Assembly (NCBI RefSeq): GCF_018919385.1
Contig: NZ_JAHLMF010000017.1
Coordinates: 101,905-165,904, forward strand
From: Geomonas diazotrophica
GTDB taxonomy: Bacteria > Desulfobacterota > Desulfuromonadia > Geobacterales > Geobacteraceae
DNA: 64,000 bases
Direction of reading: 5' to 3'
A model generated the notes under the pieces. That model was not told the origin of the DNA. It searched no databases and worked only from the letters and a program-made list of their open reading frames with translations. Both the position numbers and the translations under genes were made by a program. How positions within the stretch are numbered: position 1 is the first letter of the stretch; every line of letters starts with the position of its first letter. This document shows positions 6,300 to 14,893 of the stretch, piece after piece.

Positions 6300-7934
6300 T
6301 TACTCGGAGTCGGGCGCTTCCGCCGGCTCCTTCTTGTCGGGGGACTCGCCCAGGAAGGTGGCGATCCCGTCCCGGGTCCACATCACCGCCTGCCTGTTTC
6401 GGAAGGGCTGCAGGAAGTAGTAATCCTTGGGGGCGATGGACACCGTCTCCTTCTCGTAGGTGATCAGCGCGATCTTGTCGTGGCCGGCAGCATAGGCGCG
6501 GATCTGGTCCCGGCTGGGGAGCTCGACCAGGGGCTGGCTCAGCCGCCCCATGAAATGGAACTGCCCGTGGTACTTGCCGGCATGCAGCACCTGGTACCCC
6601 TCGGCCTGTTTCTGCCGGATCGCCGCCGCGATAGGGTGCAGGTCGTAGCGCTGGAACATGGTGTTGCCGCCGACGAGGACCAGGACGCAGCAGGCCAGGG
6701 AGGCCACCGCGACCTGGCTGACCAGGGCCGGCATGGTGCGCGGGCGCAGCAGCAACAGCACCGCACCCAGCACGATCAGCCCGGCGGCCGCGATCCTGAT
6801 CTCCATGAGGTCGAAGTGCTTCAAGAGCTTGCCGTGCCTGATGAAAGACGCGGTGATCAGGCCGGCGCCGAGGAAAAGGTAGAGGCCGGCGATGGGGAAT
6901 CTGAAGCGGGCCACATCCCCCTGCTCCTCGGCGACGCTCCTGGCCATGAGCAGGCTGAAGGTCGGCAGCACCGGGATCAGGTAGTGCACCTGCTTGCCGC
7001 TCAATAGGGAAAAGATCACCAGGCTCCCCCCTCCCCAGATCAGCAGCATCCTGAAACCGGGGTCGCCGGAAAGGCGCTTCCAGGCCCGCCAGGCGGGAGG
7101 GAACAGGGGCCAGGGGAGCAAGAGGGTCGGGATCCAGGGGAGGTACCACCAGATGGGGCGCTTGTGCGCGAAGGAGTTGGTCATGCGGTGCACCGTCTGC
7201 CCCCACAGGATGGCGCGCCGGTAGGTTTCGCCGCCGGTGAGCGCGGCCGGAACCAGCCAGAAGAGCACCACGCCGACGCCGATCAGGATCGAGAGCCCGA
7301 GCCAGGCGTACCACTTGCCGGAGAAGCGCTCTTTGGGAACCCAGAGAAAACCGAGCAGGGCGACCGGGAGGACGTAGACCAGTACCACCGGCCCCTTGGT
7401 GAGTATCCCGCCGCCGATGGCCACGCCGAGCTGCAGGTACCAGGCGAGGCGGTGCTCCCGGGCCGCGCAGGCAACCGCCAGCACCGCGAGGAGCACCCAG
7501 AAGGCGAGGATCACGTCGAACATGATCACCGAGGACCAGAGCAGGTAGGAGAGCATGGACGCGAGGATCAGCGCCGCGTAGCGCGCCACCTGCCGGTCGT
7601 CCCACAGCTTGAGCGCGATCCGGTACACGAGGGTCAGGTTGATAAGGCTGAAGATGAGCGGGATGAAGCGCAGCGTCCCTTCGTTTACCCCGAACAGGAG
7701 CCAGTCCAGGTTCAAGAGCCAGAAGAGCAGCGGCGGCTTGTGCGAATAGGGGAGCCCGTTTTGCAGCGGCACGATGAAGGAGTGGTTGTTCCACATCTCC
7801 CACGCCACGCCGAGGTAGCGCGTTTCATCAACCGGGAAGTAGGGGAGCCGCAGGGCAAGGACGATCCCGGGGATGACCAGGATCGCGAAGGGGAGGCCCA
7901 GCTCTTTAATCAGCGGCCGGATCGCTTGATGCAT
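6300..7934 (-). CDS. ArnT-like glycosyltransferase 39/83 family membrane protein
   Basis: A 544-residue polytopic membrane protein with the features of the PMT/ArnT superfamily: an N-terminal TM helix followed by the periplasmic DETRY motif (acidic catalytic or metal-binding residue), then KPPLLFWLL, then many TM helices and a soluble C-terminal domain. Such enzymes move a sugar from an undecaprenyl-phosphate carrier to lipid A, protein or glycan on the periplasmic side. The gene is last in a three-gene operon with a polyprenol-phosphate glycosyltransferase and a LABN protein, and overlaps the latter by 29 bases. The sugar and acceptor are unknown. Confidence 0.9.
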   Translation of the reverse strand: MHQAIRPLIKELGLPFAILVIPGIVLALRLPYFPVDETRYLGVAWEMWNNHSFIVPLQNGLPYSHKPPLLFWLLNLDWLLFGVNEGTLRFIPLIFSLINLTLVYRIALKLWDDRQVARYAALILASMLSYLLWSSVIMFDVILAFWVLLAVLAVACAAREHRLAWYLQLGVAIGGGILTKGPVVLVYVLPVALLGFLWVPKERFSGKWYAWLGLSILIGVGVVLFWLVPAALTGGETYRRAILWGQTVHRMTNSFAHKRPIWWYLPWIPTLLLPWPLFPPAWRAWKRLSGDPGFRMLLIWGGGSLVIFSLLSGKQVHYLIPVLPTFSLLMARSVAEEQGDVARFRFPIAGLYLFLGAGLITASFIRHGKLLKHFDLMEIRIAAAGLIVLGAVLLLLRPRTMPALVSQVAVASLACCVLVLVGGNTMFQRYDLHPIAAAIRQKQAEGYQVLHAGKYHGQFHFMGRLSQPLVELPSRDQIRAYAAGHDKIALITYEKETVSIAPKDYYFLQPFRNRQAVMWTRDGIATFLGESPDKKEPAEAPDSE

Positions 7935-8199
7935 CTTTCTTTTCCTTGTGGATGAAAAAGAGGTTTCTGAGGTAGACGGTGGTGCCGAAGGCCTGTCCCA
8001 GGATGAAGACCGGATCCTTGCGGTACAGGGAATAGACCAGCAGGATCAGCGACCCGAAGATGCTGAAGTACCAGAACGACTCGGGTATGACGCTTTTTCT
8101 CTGTCTCTCGGTGGCGATCCACTGCACCACGAAGCGCATGGTGAAGAAGAACTGCCCGGCCAGGCCGATGGCCACCCAGGCCTTTTCCGTTAAAACCAT
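7906..8199 (-). CDS. Lipid A biosynthesis N-terminal domain (LABN) membrane protein
   Basis: A 97-residue membrane protein with three predicted TM helices and the conserved FVVQWIATERQRKSVIPESF segment typical of the LABN domain, seen at the N-terminus of some LpxB proteins and as a stand-alone protein beside polyprenol-sugar glycosyltransferases. Its start follows the stop of the upstream glycosyltransferase directly. It probably helps to present or flip the lipid-linked sugar, but the mechanism is not known from sequence. Confidence 0.88.
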   Translation of the reverse strand: MVLTEKAWVAIGLAGQFFFTMRFVVQWIATERQRKSVIPESFWYFSIFGSLILLVYSLYRKDPVFILGQAFGTTVYLRNLFFIHKEKKDASSDPAAD

Positions 8200-8913
8200 C
8201 TAGTCGCACCTCGTGATCTTTACGTTCTTCGCGCGCATGCGCAGCCAGCACACCCCGAAGATGTCGACGATGCCGACCCAGAGGCGGTTCAGTGTGCCGT
8301 ATTTGGAGACCCCTGCGGTGCGGGGGCGGTGGTTCACCTCGACGGAGATGACGTCGCCACCCTTCATCTTGATCAGCGCGGGGAGGAAGCGGTGCATGTG
8401 GTCGAAGAAGGGGAGCTCCAGGAATGCTGAGCGGTAGAAGACCTTGAGGCCGCAGCCGGTGTCGGGGGTCTCGTCGCGCAGGAAGGAGCGGCGGTAGGCG
8501 TTGGCGATCTTGGAGCAGATGATGCGCCAGACGTGGTCGTCCCTCTTCTTGCGGAACCCTGCCACCATCTTGAGGTTGGGGTTGTCGCTTTTCAGGATCG
8601 CGTCGACCATCTTCGGCACGTCGGCAGGGTTGTTCTGGCCGTCGCCGTCCATGGTGGCGATGATGGCGCCGCTGGCCTCCCTGATGCCGGTGGCCACGGC
8701 GGCACTCTGCCCGTAGGCGCGGTCGTGCTGGATGATCTTGAGGGAGGAGACCGAGCTCTTCAGGGCGAGCAGCCTGGCATGGGTGTCGTCGGTGCTGCCG
8801 TCGTCCACGACGACGATCTCACACTCAAGTCCGGTGGCGACTATTTCCCGTACCAGGTTCACGATATTGTCCGCCTCGTTGTGGGCAGGTATCACGACTG
8901 AGATAGTGGTCAT
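8200..8913 (-). CDS. Family 2 glycosyltransferase, polyprenol-phosphate sugar synthase type
   Basis: A 237-residue GT-A fold enzyme like dolichol-phosphate mannose synthase or ArnC. Visible motifs are VVIPAHNEADN at the N-terminus, VVVDDGSTDDT, and the DxD-like ATMDGDGQNNP. It lacks the C-terminal TM pair of ArnC, so it is soluble or peripheral. It should make the undecaprenyl-phosphate sugar used by the ArnT-like protein two genes on. It is first in the minus-strand operon. Confidence 0.92.
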   Translation of the reverse strand: MTTISVVIPAHNEADNIVNLVREIVATGLECEIVVVDDGSTDDTHARLLALKSSVSSLKIIQHDRAYGQSAAVATGIREASGAIIATMDGDGQNNPADVPKMVDAILKSDNPNLKMVAGFRKKRDDHVWRIICSKIANAYRRSFLRDETPDTGCGLKVFYRSAFLELPFFDHMHRFLPALIKMKGGDVISVEVNHRPRTAGVSKYGTLNRLWVGIVDIFGVCWLRMRAKNVKITRCD

Positions 8914-9136
8914 AAATTCTCTGTTTTTTCAATTAGATGCCGCTAAGATGGGTGCGAGTGAACAATTTGACAACATAGCACAACCAGAAAGGTAAATCAT
9001 AGTTTTTTCTGAATGACATAGCTCCCGGACTGTGCTGTCGCAGGGCGAAAGGCCCCCACGTTCACGGCTCAGCGGCCAAGGGGAAAATTTGGTATACGCG
9101 GTTACGTTTACAGCTGTTTAGTGTTAGTCTTTGCGC

Positions 9137-10138
9137 ATGGTTACTTCTCTGCTCTCCACCGACGATCTCACACAGGCTCGGGCACTGCTCGAAGCAACCG
9201 GCCTGCAGTTCGAGACGCCCTATGACGACCTGGTCGGCATCTTCGAGGCGGGGCGCCTGGTCGCCGTCGGCGCCCGGCAGGGGCGCACCCTGAAGATGCT
9301 CGCCGTGGCGCCGTCGCACCAGGGGGGGACCCTCCTGGACGAGGTGGTCACCGAACTGGTCGGGCGCGGCTACCAGGAGGGGGTCGACTCCTTTTTCGTC
9401 TTCACCTCGCCCGCCCTGGCGCCCAACTTCGAGACGCTCAACTTCAACCTCCTGGCCGCTTCGGGGAAGACGGCGCTGCTCGAGTACGGCGACGGCCTCA
9501 AGCGCTACCTCGCCCGCTACACCCGCCTCATCCGTCCCGGCAACAACGGCGCCATCGTGGCGAACTGCAACCCGTTCACGCTCGGGCACCGCTACCTGGT
9601 CGAACAGGCCGCGGCCGCCGTGGACCAGCTCTTCCTTTTCGTGGTGCGCGAGGAGCGCTCGCTGTTCCCCTTCGGCACCCGCCTGCGCATGGTGCAGGAC
9701 GGCACCGCCGACCTCGCCAACGTCACCGTCGTCGATACCTCGTGGTACGCCGTCTCCAGCATCACCTTCCCCACCTACTTCCTGAAAGACGGGGACCCGG
9801 GCGGGGCCATCCAGATGGAACTCGACCTCCTGCTCTTCGCGCAGCGGATCGCGCCGCACTTCCAGGTCAGGACCCGCTTCGTGGGGAGCGAGCCCCTGTG
9901 CGGCACCACCGCCGCCTACAACGAGGCCATGCACCGGATACTCCCTCCCCTGGGGGTCGAGGTGCGCGAGATAGAGAGAAAGAACGCGGACCAGAGACCG
10001 ATCTCCGCCTCGCGGGTGCGCGAGATGCTCTTGCGCGGTGAGCTGGACGGGATCGCGGAGCTGGTGCCGGTCAGCACCCTGGACTTCCTCCTCTCCAGCG
10101 AGGGGATCAAGATCTGGGACAAGGGAGGAGCTAGATGA
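9137..10138 (+). CDS. citC: [Citrate (pro-3S)-lyase] ligase
   Basis: A 333-residue two-domain protein: an N-terminal GNAT-like domain (residues 1-115, including LKMLAVAPSHQGGTLLDEVV) and a C-terminal nucleotidyltransferase domain with NCNPFTLGHRYLVEQA, the T/HxGH ATP-binding motif, and the ISASRVRE signature. It acetylates the thiol of the citrate lyase prosthetic group using ATP and acetate, switching the enzyme on. The ATG at 9137 is used; a TTG lies two codons upstream, and neither has a clear ribosome binding site. First gene of the cit operon. Confidence 0.95.
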   Translation: MVTSLLSTDDLTQARALLEATGLQFETPYDDLVGIFEAGRLVAVGARQGRTLKMLAVAPSHQGGTLLDEVVTELVGRGYQEGVDSFFVFTSPALAPNFETLNFNLLAASGKTALLEYGDGLKRYLARYTRLIRPGNNGAIVANCNPFTLGHRYLVEQAAAAVDQLFLFVVREERSLFPFGTRLRMVQDGTADLANVTVVDTSWYAVSSITFPTYFLKDGDPGGAIQMELDLLLFAQRIAPHFQVRTRFVGSEPLCGTTAAYNEAMHRILPPLGVEVREIERKNADQRPISASRVREMLLRGELDGIAELVPVSTLDFLLSSEGIKIWDKGGAR

Positions 10139-10398
10139 AGATCGTGAAGAAGGCGCAGGCCGGGACCATGCAGTCCAGCGACCTGATGGTGTTCCTGGAA
10201 CCGGCCGAGACGCTGAACGTGACCATAGAGTCGACGGTTTTGAAGCAGTTCGGGGCGCTGATCCGGGGCAAGGTGGACGAGGTGCTGGCAAAGCACGGCA
10301 TCGACGCGGGAGAGGTGCGCATCACCGACCGCGGCGCCCTGGACTACGCCATCGAGGCGCGCCTGGAGACGGCGATCATGCGGGCGACGGAGGGGTAA
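10135..10398 (+). CDS. citD: Citrate lyase acyl carrier protein (gamma subunit)
   Basis: An 87-residue protein with the AGTMQSSDLMV motif near its N-terminus. By analogy to Klebsiella CitD, Ser14 carries the 2'-(5''-triphosphoribosyl)-3'-dephospho-CoA prosthetic group. It overlaps citC by four bases (ATGA). It shuttles acetyl and citryl thioesters between CitF and CitE. Confidence 0.96.
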   Translation: MKIVKKAQAGTMQSSDLMVFLEPAETLNVTIESTVLKQFGALIRGKVDEVLAKHGIDAGEVRITDRGALDYAIEARLETAIMRATEG

Positions 10399-10875
10399 AT
10401 GGAAGGTCTCTGGTACAAGGAGTGCAGTAACGGCAGGCGCTTCATCATCAAGATCACGCCCGGGGAGAGCCTCACCACCCGGCTTTTGCAGTTCGCGCAC
10501 CTGACCGACGTGCGCTACGCCATGATCGTCTCGGCGCTCGGGAGCGTGAAGAACGTGCGCCTGAGGGGGATCAAGACCGGCGCGAAACTCCCCATCACCG
10601 CGCCGCGGGTCACCATCCACGACATCGAGGGGCCCTGCGAGCTTCTGGGGCTGCAGGGGAACATCGTTCCCGGCGAGCAGGACCTCCTCGACTGCCACTT
10701 CCACATCATGATGTCCAAGTCCTCCGGCGAGGTGGTCGGCGGTCACCTCTACGACGCGGAGGTCTTCGCCACCTGCGAGATCGTCCTCACCGAGCTCGAC
10801 GTCTCCGGCGTCGAGCGCCACGTTTCCAAGGTCGGGGGGATCCCCACCATCTACATCGACGAGGAGGCGCCCTGA
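10399..10875 (+). CDS. PPC/DUF296 domain protein in the citrate lyase operon
   Basis: A 158-residue protein with the plants-and-prokaryotes-conserved (PPC, DUF296) fold: ESLTTRLLQFAHL near the start, SALGSVKNVRLRG in the middle and the CHFHIMMSKSSGEVVGGHL motif with clustered His residues that bind metal in bacterial members. It begins directly after citD's stop and ends overlapping citE by one base, so it is co-translated with the lyase subunits. The standard cit operons I know lack it. Its role is unknown; metal binding or regulation of the lyase is possible. Confidence 0.88.
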   Translation: MEGLWYKECSNGRRFIIKITPGESLTTRLLQFAHLTDVRYAMIVSALGSVKNVRLRGIKTGAKLPITAPRVTIHDIEGPCELLGLQGNIVPGEQDLLDCHFHIMMSKSSGEVVGGHLYDAEVFATCEIVLTELDVSGVERHVSKVGGIPTIYIDEEAP

Positions 10876-11795
10876 TGGCCGGCTTCAAGCTGAGACGCTC
10901 CCTTTTGTACGTCCCGGGCAACATGCCCTCCATGCTCCAGAACATCCCGATCTTCAACTGCGATAGCGTCATCATCGACCTCGAGGATGCCGTCCCCCTC
11001 TCAGAGAAGGACGCGGCGCGCCACCTGGTCAAGCGGTTCCTGTTGAACTACACCGACCGCAACAAGGAGCTCCTGGTCCGCATCAACCCGCTAGACACCA
11101 GGTGGGGCTACGAGGACCTGAAGGTGGTGCTCCCGGCCATGCCGGACGGGATCCGGCTCCCCAAGGCGGACACACCCGAGATCGTGGAGCGGCTGGACAC
11201 GCTTTTGACCGAGTTCGAGGAGGAGCTCGAGGTGGAGATCGGCCGCTTCGGCATCCTCCCCTCCCTGGAGAGCGCCCTGGGCGTCATCAACGCGGTGGGG
11301 ATCGCCAACAGCTCCGAGCGCATCTTCGCACTCGCCTTCGGCGCCGAGGACTACACCGCCAGCATGGAGATCGAGAGAAGCCGCGGCGGCGAGGAGCTCT
11401 TCAACGCCCGCACCCGCGTGCTCTGGGCGGCCAAGGCGAAGGGGATCCAGGCGGTCGACACCATCTTCGCCGACGTCTCGGACATGGAGGGGCTCCGGGC
11501 CGAGACCGAGCTCGCCAAGAGGCTCGGCTACACCGGCAAGTGCCTGGTCAACCCGCGCCAGATCGAGGTGGTGCACGACGTCTTCGCCCCCAAGCAGCAC
11601 GAGGTCGAGTACGCCCTGCAGGTCATCGAGGCGATCCAGAGGGCGCGCCAACTCGGTACCGGCGTCATCGCCCTCGGCGGCAAGATGGTGGACGCCCCGG
11701 TGGTTAAGCGCGCCGCCCGCGTGCTGCGCACCGCCTACGCCCACGGCATGGTGGATACCCTGATCGACGAGGAGGCGATACATGGCGCTCAATAG
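10875..11795 (+). CDS. citE: Citrate lyase beta subunit (citryl-ACP lyase)
   Basis: A 306-residue HpcH/HpaI aldolase-family TIM barrel. It opens with RRSLLYVPGNMPSMLQN and has IDLEDAV with the metal-binding acid, and LAFGAEDY. It cleaves the citryl-ACP thioester to acetyl-ACP and oxaloacetate in the cytoplasm. Start and stop overlap its neighbours (TGATG with the PPC gene; 14 bases with citF), so translation is coupled. Confidence 0.96.
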   Translation: MAGFKLRRSLLYVPGNMPSMLQNIPIFNCDSVIIDLEDAVPLSEKDAARHLVKRFLLNYTDRNKELLVRINPLDTRWGYEDLKVVLPAMPDGIRLPKADTPEIVERLDTLLTEFEEELEVEIGRFGILPSLESALGVINAVGIANSSERIFALAFGAEDYTASMEIERSRGGEELFNARTRVLWAAKAKGIQAVDTIFADVSDMEGLRAETELAKRLGYTGKCLVNPRQIEVVHDVFAPKQHEVEYALQVIEAIQRARQLGTGVIALGGKMVDAPVVKRAARVLRTAYAHGMVDTLIDEEAIHGAQ

Positions 11796-13320
11796 CCTGG
11801 GACGGGAGATCCCGGAAAGCTACGCGGGGAGACCGCTCATCCCTTACGGCGACCCGTACGCCATCCGGCCGCAGGGGAGCGTCGCGGCCCGCCCCCTGAA
11901 GCGGGTGAACCCGGGGGAGAAGAAGCTCCTTTCCTCGCTTAGGGAGGCGATCGAGGCGAGCGGGCTCAAAGACGGCATGACCATCGCCACCCACCACAGC
12001 CTCAGAAACGGCGACTTCCTTTTGAACCGGATCGTGGCGGAGATCGCGCAGCTGGGGCTCAGGGGGATCTGGATCGCCTCCTCCTCGGTGCACCCGGTGC
12101 ACGCCGAGATCATCCCGCACATAAAGAGCGGCGTCATCGCCGGCTTCCAGTGCGGCGTGAACGGCCTGATCGGGGAGATGGCCACCCGCGGCGAGATCTC
12201 CTGCCCCATCGTGGTGAGGACCCACGGCGGCCGGGCCCGCTCGGTCCTCGAGGGGAGCGTGCACATAGACGTCGCCTTCATCGCGGCTCCCTGCTGCGAC
12301 GAGTACGGCAACATGAACGGCTATTACGGCCCCTCGGCCTGCGGCAGCCTGGGCTACGCCCAGATCGACGCCACCTACGCCTCCTGCGTGGTCGCGGTGA
12401 CCGACAACCTGGTCCCCTTCCCGGTGGTCCCGGTCAGCATCCCGCAGACCCTGGTGGATTTCGTGGTGGTCGTGGACCGGCTCGGGGACCCGGCGAAGAT
12501 CGTCTCCACCACCACCCGCGTCACCACCGATCCGGTCGGGCTGCAGATCGCAAGCTACGCCTCGCAGGTGATCGAGGCCTCGGGGCTTTTGCGGGACGGC
12601 TTCTCCTTTCAGACCGGCTCGGGCGGCATCTCGCTCGCCGTGGCCGAAAAGGTGCGCAACGCCATGCGCAAGGGCTCCATAAAGGGGAGCTTCGGCTGCG
12701 GCGGCATCACCGGCTACTTCGTGGAGATGCTGGAGGAGGGGCTCTTCTCCGCGCTCATGGACGTGCAGTGCTTCGACCAGGAGGCGGTGCAGTCGATCGG
12801 CAGAAACCGCGCCCACCAGGAGATCAGCGCCGACATGTACGCGAACCCCTTCAACGCCGGGGCGGTGGTGAACCGGCTCGACTGCGTCATCCTCGGGGCC
12901 ACCGAGGTCGACACGGCCTTCAACGTCAACGTGAACACCGAGTCCAACGGCTACCTCCTGCACAACACCGGCGGGCATTCGGACACCGCTGCCGGCGCAA
13001 AGCTCTCCATCATCGTGGCACCCTCGATCCGCGGGCGCCTCCCCATCGTCAGGGACCGGGTCACCACCGTCACCACCCCGGGGGAGACCATAGGCGTCGT
13101 GGTGACCGAGCGCGGCATCGCGGTGAACGACCGGCACGCCGAGCTCAAGGAAGAGCTGATCAGAAGGAAGCTGCCGGTGAAGGAGATCGCCGACCTGCAG
13201 CGCGAGATCTGCCGGGTCACCGGCACCCCGCGCCCTCTGGAGTTCGAGGACGAGGTGGTCGCGGTGGTCGAGTACCGGGACGGGAGCATCATCGATGTCG
13301 TCAGACGCGTTAAGGAATAG
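11782..13320 (+). CDS. citF: Citrate lyase alpha subunit (citrate:acetyl-ACP transferase)
   Basis: A 512-residue protein that spans the full CitF family, including HSLRNGDFLLNRI near residue 75, the glycine-rich SFGCGGITGYFVEMLEEG and VNVNTESNGYLLHNTGGHSD. It swaps acetyl for citrate on the carrier protein, the first half-reaction of citrate cleavage. It overlaps citE and citX. Confidence 0.96.
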   Translation: MALNSLGREIPESYAGRPLIPYGDPYAIRPQGSVAARPLKRVNPGEKKLLSSLREAIEASGLKDGMTIATHHSLRNGDFLLNRIVAEIAQLGLRGIWIASSSVHPVHAEIIPHIKSGVIAGFQCGVNGLIGEMATRGEISCPIVVRTHGGRARSVLEGSVHIDVAFIAAPCCDEYGNMNGYYGPSACGSLGYAQIDATYASCVVAVTDNLVPFPVVPVSIPQTLVDFVVVVDRLGDPAKIVSTTTRVTTDPVGLQIASYASQVIEASGLLRDGFSFQTGSGGISLAVAEKVRNAMRKGSIKGSFGCGGITGYFVEMLEEGLFSALMDVQCFDQEAVQSIGRNRAHQEISADMYANPFNAGAVVNRLDCVILGATEVDTAFNVNVNTESNGYLLHNTGGHSDTAAGAKLSIIVAPSIRGRLPIVRDRVTTVTTPGETIGVVVTERGIAVNDRHAELKEELIRRKLPVKEIADLQREICRVTGTPRPLEFEDEVVAVVEYRDGSIIDVVRRVKE

Positions 13321-13789
13321 CCTGCTCGCGGCCCGGGACCGCCGCCAGGCGCTTTTGGACGGCCTGTTCCCGACCCCTTTCCCGGCGACGGTCATGCTGT
13401 CGCTGAACCTGCCGGGGCCTGAGAAGAGCGGGGCGCGTGCGGAGCGGCTCTTCGCCTGGGGGGAAGAGGCGCTCTTCGCTACCCTGAAGGTGACCCCGGT
13501 GCTGCGCGGTTCCGATGCCCTGGGGCCCTTCGCCCTCTACCACACCCGGCTCGCTGCGACCCAGGTGAAGCGTCTGGGGATCGCGCTGGAGACCAGGCAC
13601 CCGGCCGGGCGGCTCCTGGATCTGGACATCTACGACCACTCCGGCAAGCAGGTCGGGCGCGCCGAGCTCGACATCGCCCCCCGGAGCTGCCTGATCTGCT
13701 GCGAGCCCGCGCTCGCCTGCATCCACGCCAAGCGCCACAGTACCGAGGAGCTGGTGCTGAAGACGAGGGCGGTGATCGATGCGCTCTGA
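13295..13789 (+). CDS. citX: Holo-citrate lyase ACP synthase
   Basis: A 164-residue protein that transfers the triphosphoribosyl-dephospho-CoA prosthetic group to CitD. It has the family marker GRLLDLDIYD and a Cys-rich C-terminal CLICCEPALACIHAKRHS, both typical of CitX. Its start lies 26 bases inside citF. In some species it is fused to CitG; here it is separate. Confidence 0.93.
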   Translation: MSSDALRNSLLAARDRRQALLDGLFPTPFPATVMLSLNLPGPEKSGARAERLFAWGEEALFATLKVTPVLRGSDALGPFALYHTRLAATQVKRLGIALETRHPAGRLLDLDIYDHSGKQVGRAELDIAPRSCLICCEPALACIHAKRHSTEELVLKTRAVIDAL

Positions 13790-14594
13790 GCTCGCGCGGC
13801 TGGCGCGGAACCTGGTGCGCGGAGCCTTCCTGGAGCTCTACCTGACCCCCAAGCCGGGGCTCGTCGACATGAACGATCCCGGCTCCCACCACGATCTGTC
13901 CCTGGAGCGCATGGAAGCATCCCTGGAGGTGGTCTCCGGCTACCTCTGCCGGCTGGCCGAGTCACTGTCGTGCGGCGAGGAACTGGCGAAGCAGGTGCGC
14001 CTGGGGATCGAGGCCGAGCAGGCCATGCGGGAGCGTGCCGGCACCAACTGCCACAAGGGGTACATCTTCCTGAGCGGCCTCCTGTTGGCGGCGGCGGCCC
14101 AGGCGCCCGGGGGAGGGGAGCAGGCGCTCAGCGAGGCGGTGGCCGGCATCGCCAGCCGCCTATTTGCGCAGCCGCCGCAGGGGCAGAGTAACGGCAGCCG
14201 CGTCTGCGACAGCTACGGCGCCCGGGGGATCCGGGGGGAGGCGCTCGAGGGGCTCCCGGCGCTCTTCCGGGAGGCGCTCCCCGCCTATCGTCGCGAGCTG
14301 GCCGCCGGCAACAGGGGGAGCGCGGTGTACGCCATGCTCGGACGCCTGATGGCGACGGTCGAGGATACCACCGCGCTGCACCGCTGCGGCAGGGAAGGGC
14401 TGGGGACGGTGCAGGAGGACGGCCGGGCGCTGGAGCTTATGGTGGCCCGGCGCCACGACTTCCTGGAGTTTCTGTCCCGGCGCAACGAGCACTACGTGAG
14501 CCGCAACCTGACCATGGGGGGGGTGGCCGACCTGCTGGCACTTTCCTTCGCCTGGCTGTGTCACACCGGCGAGCTGGAGCCTCTCCCGCAATAG
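13779..14594 (+). CDS. citG: Triphosphoribosyl-dephospho-CoA synthase
   Basis: A 271-residue CitG protein that joins ATP and dephospho-CoA to make the precursor of the citrate lyase prosthetic group. TPKPGLVDMNDPGSHHDL and GTNCHKGYIFLSG are the conserved motifs. It overlaps citX by 11 bases and closes the cit operon. Confidence 0.94.
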   Translation: MRSELARLARNLVRGAFLELYLTPKPGLVDMNDPGSHHDLSLERMEASLEVVSGYLCRLAESLSCGEELAKQVRLGIEAEQAMRERAGTNCHKGYIFLSGLLLAAAAQAPGGGEQALSEAVAGIASRLFAQPPQGQSNGSRVCDSYGARGIRGEALEGLPALFREALPAYRRELAAGNRGSAVYAMLGRLMATVEDTTALHRCGREGLGTVQEDGRALELMVARRHDFLEFLSRRNEHYVSRNLTMGGVADLLALSFAWLCHTGELEPLPQ

Positions 14595-14642
14595 TGGCGG
14601 CCCGGTTTGACAAGGCTTGGTTAATGATATTTAATTTCGCCT

Positions 14643-14891
14643 ATGGCTCATTACACCGCGACCCATAGCGCGATCGCCCTCCTGCTTCTTCTCTGCAGCG
14701 CCGCACCTGCGGCGGCCGGTGCCGCCATCGGCCTTGTTTCAGGATTCCTGCTCCCCCGCCTGCTGCACTACGACCATCTCGACACGCCCGAAACCCGACA
14801 GCGGAGCGGCGGTGCCGTCATCAAGGGATTCTCCTTGCGCCCGCTCCTTTCAGCCGGCAGCGCAGGCGTCGCCTGCGACATGAGGTACTAG
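14643..14891 (+). CDS. Putative small exported or membrane protein
   Basis: An 82-residue reading with a hydrophobic N-terminus (AIALLLLLCSAAPAAAG) that could be a signal peptide, followed by a second hydrophobic stretch. I do not recognise the rest. There is no clear ribosome binding site at 14643. Its stop is two bases before the methyltransferase start, which hints at coupling. It may be spurious. Confidence 0.4.
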   Translation: MAHYTATHSAIALLLLLCSAAPAAAGAAIGLVSGFLLPRLLHYDHLDTPETRQRSGGAVIKGFSLRPLLSAGSAGVACDMRY

Positions 14892-14893
14892 CC

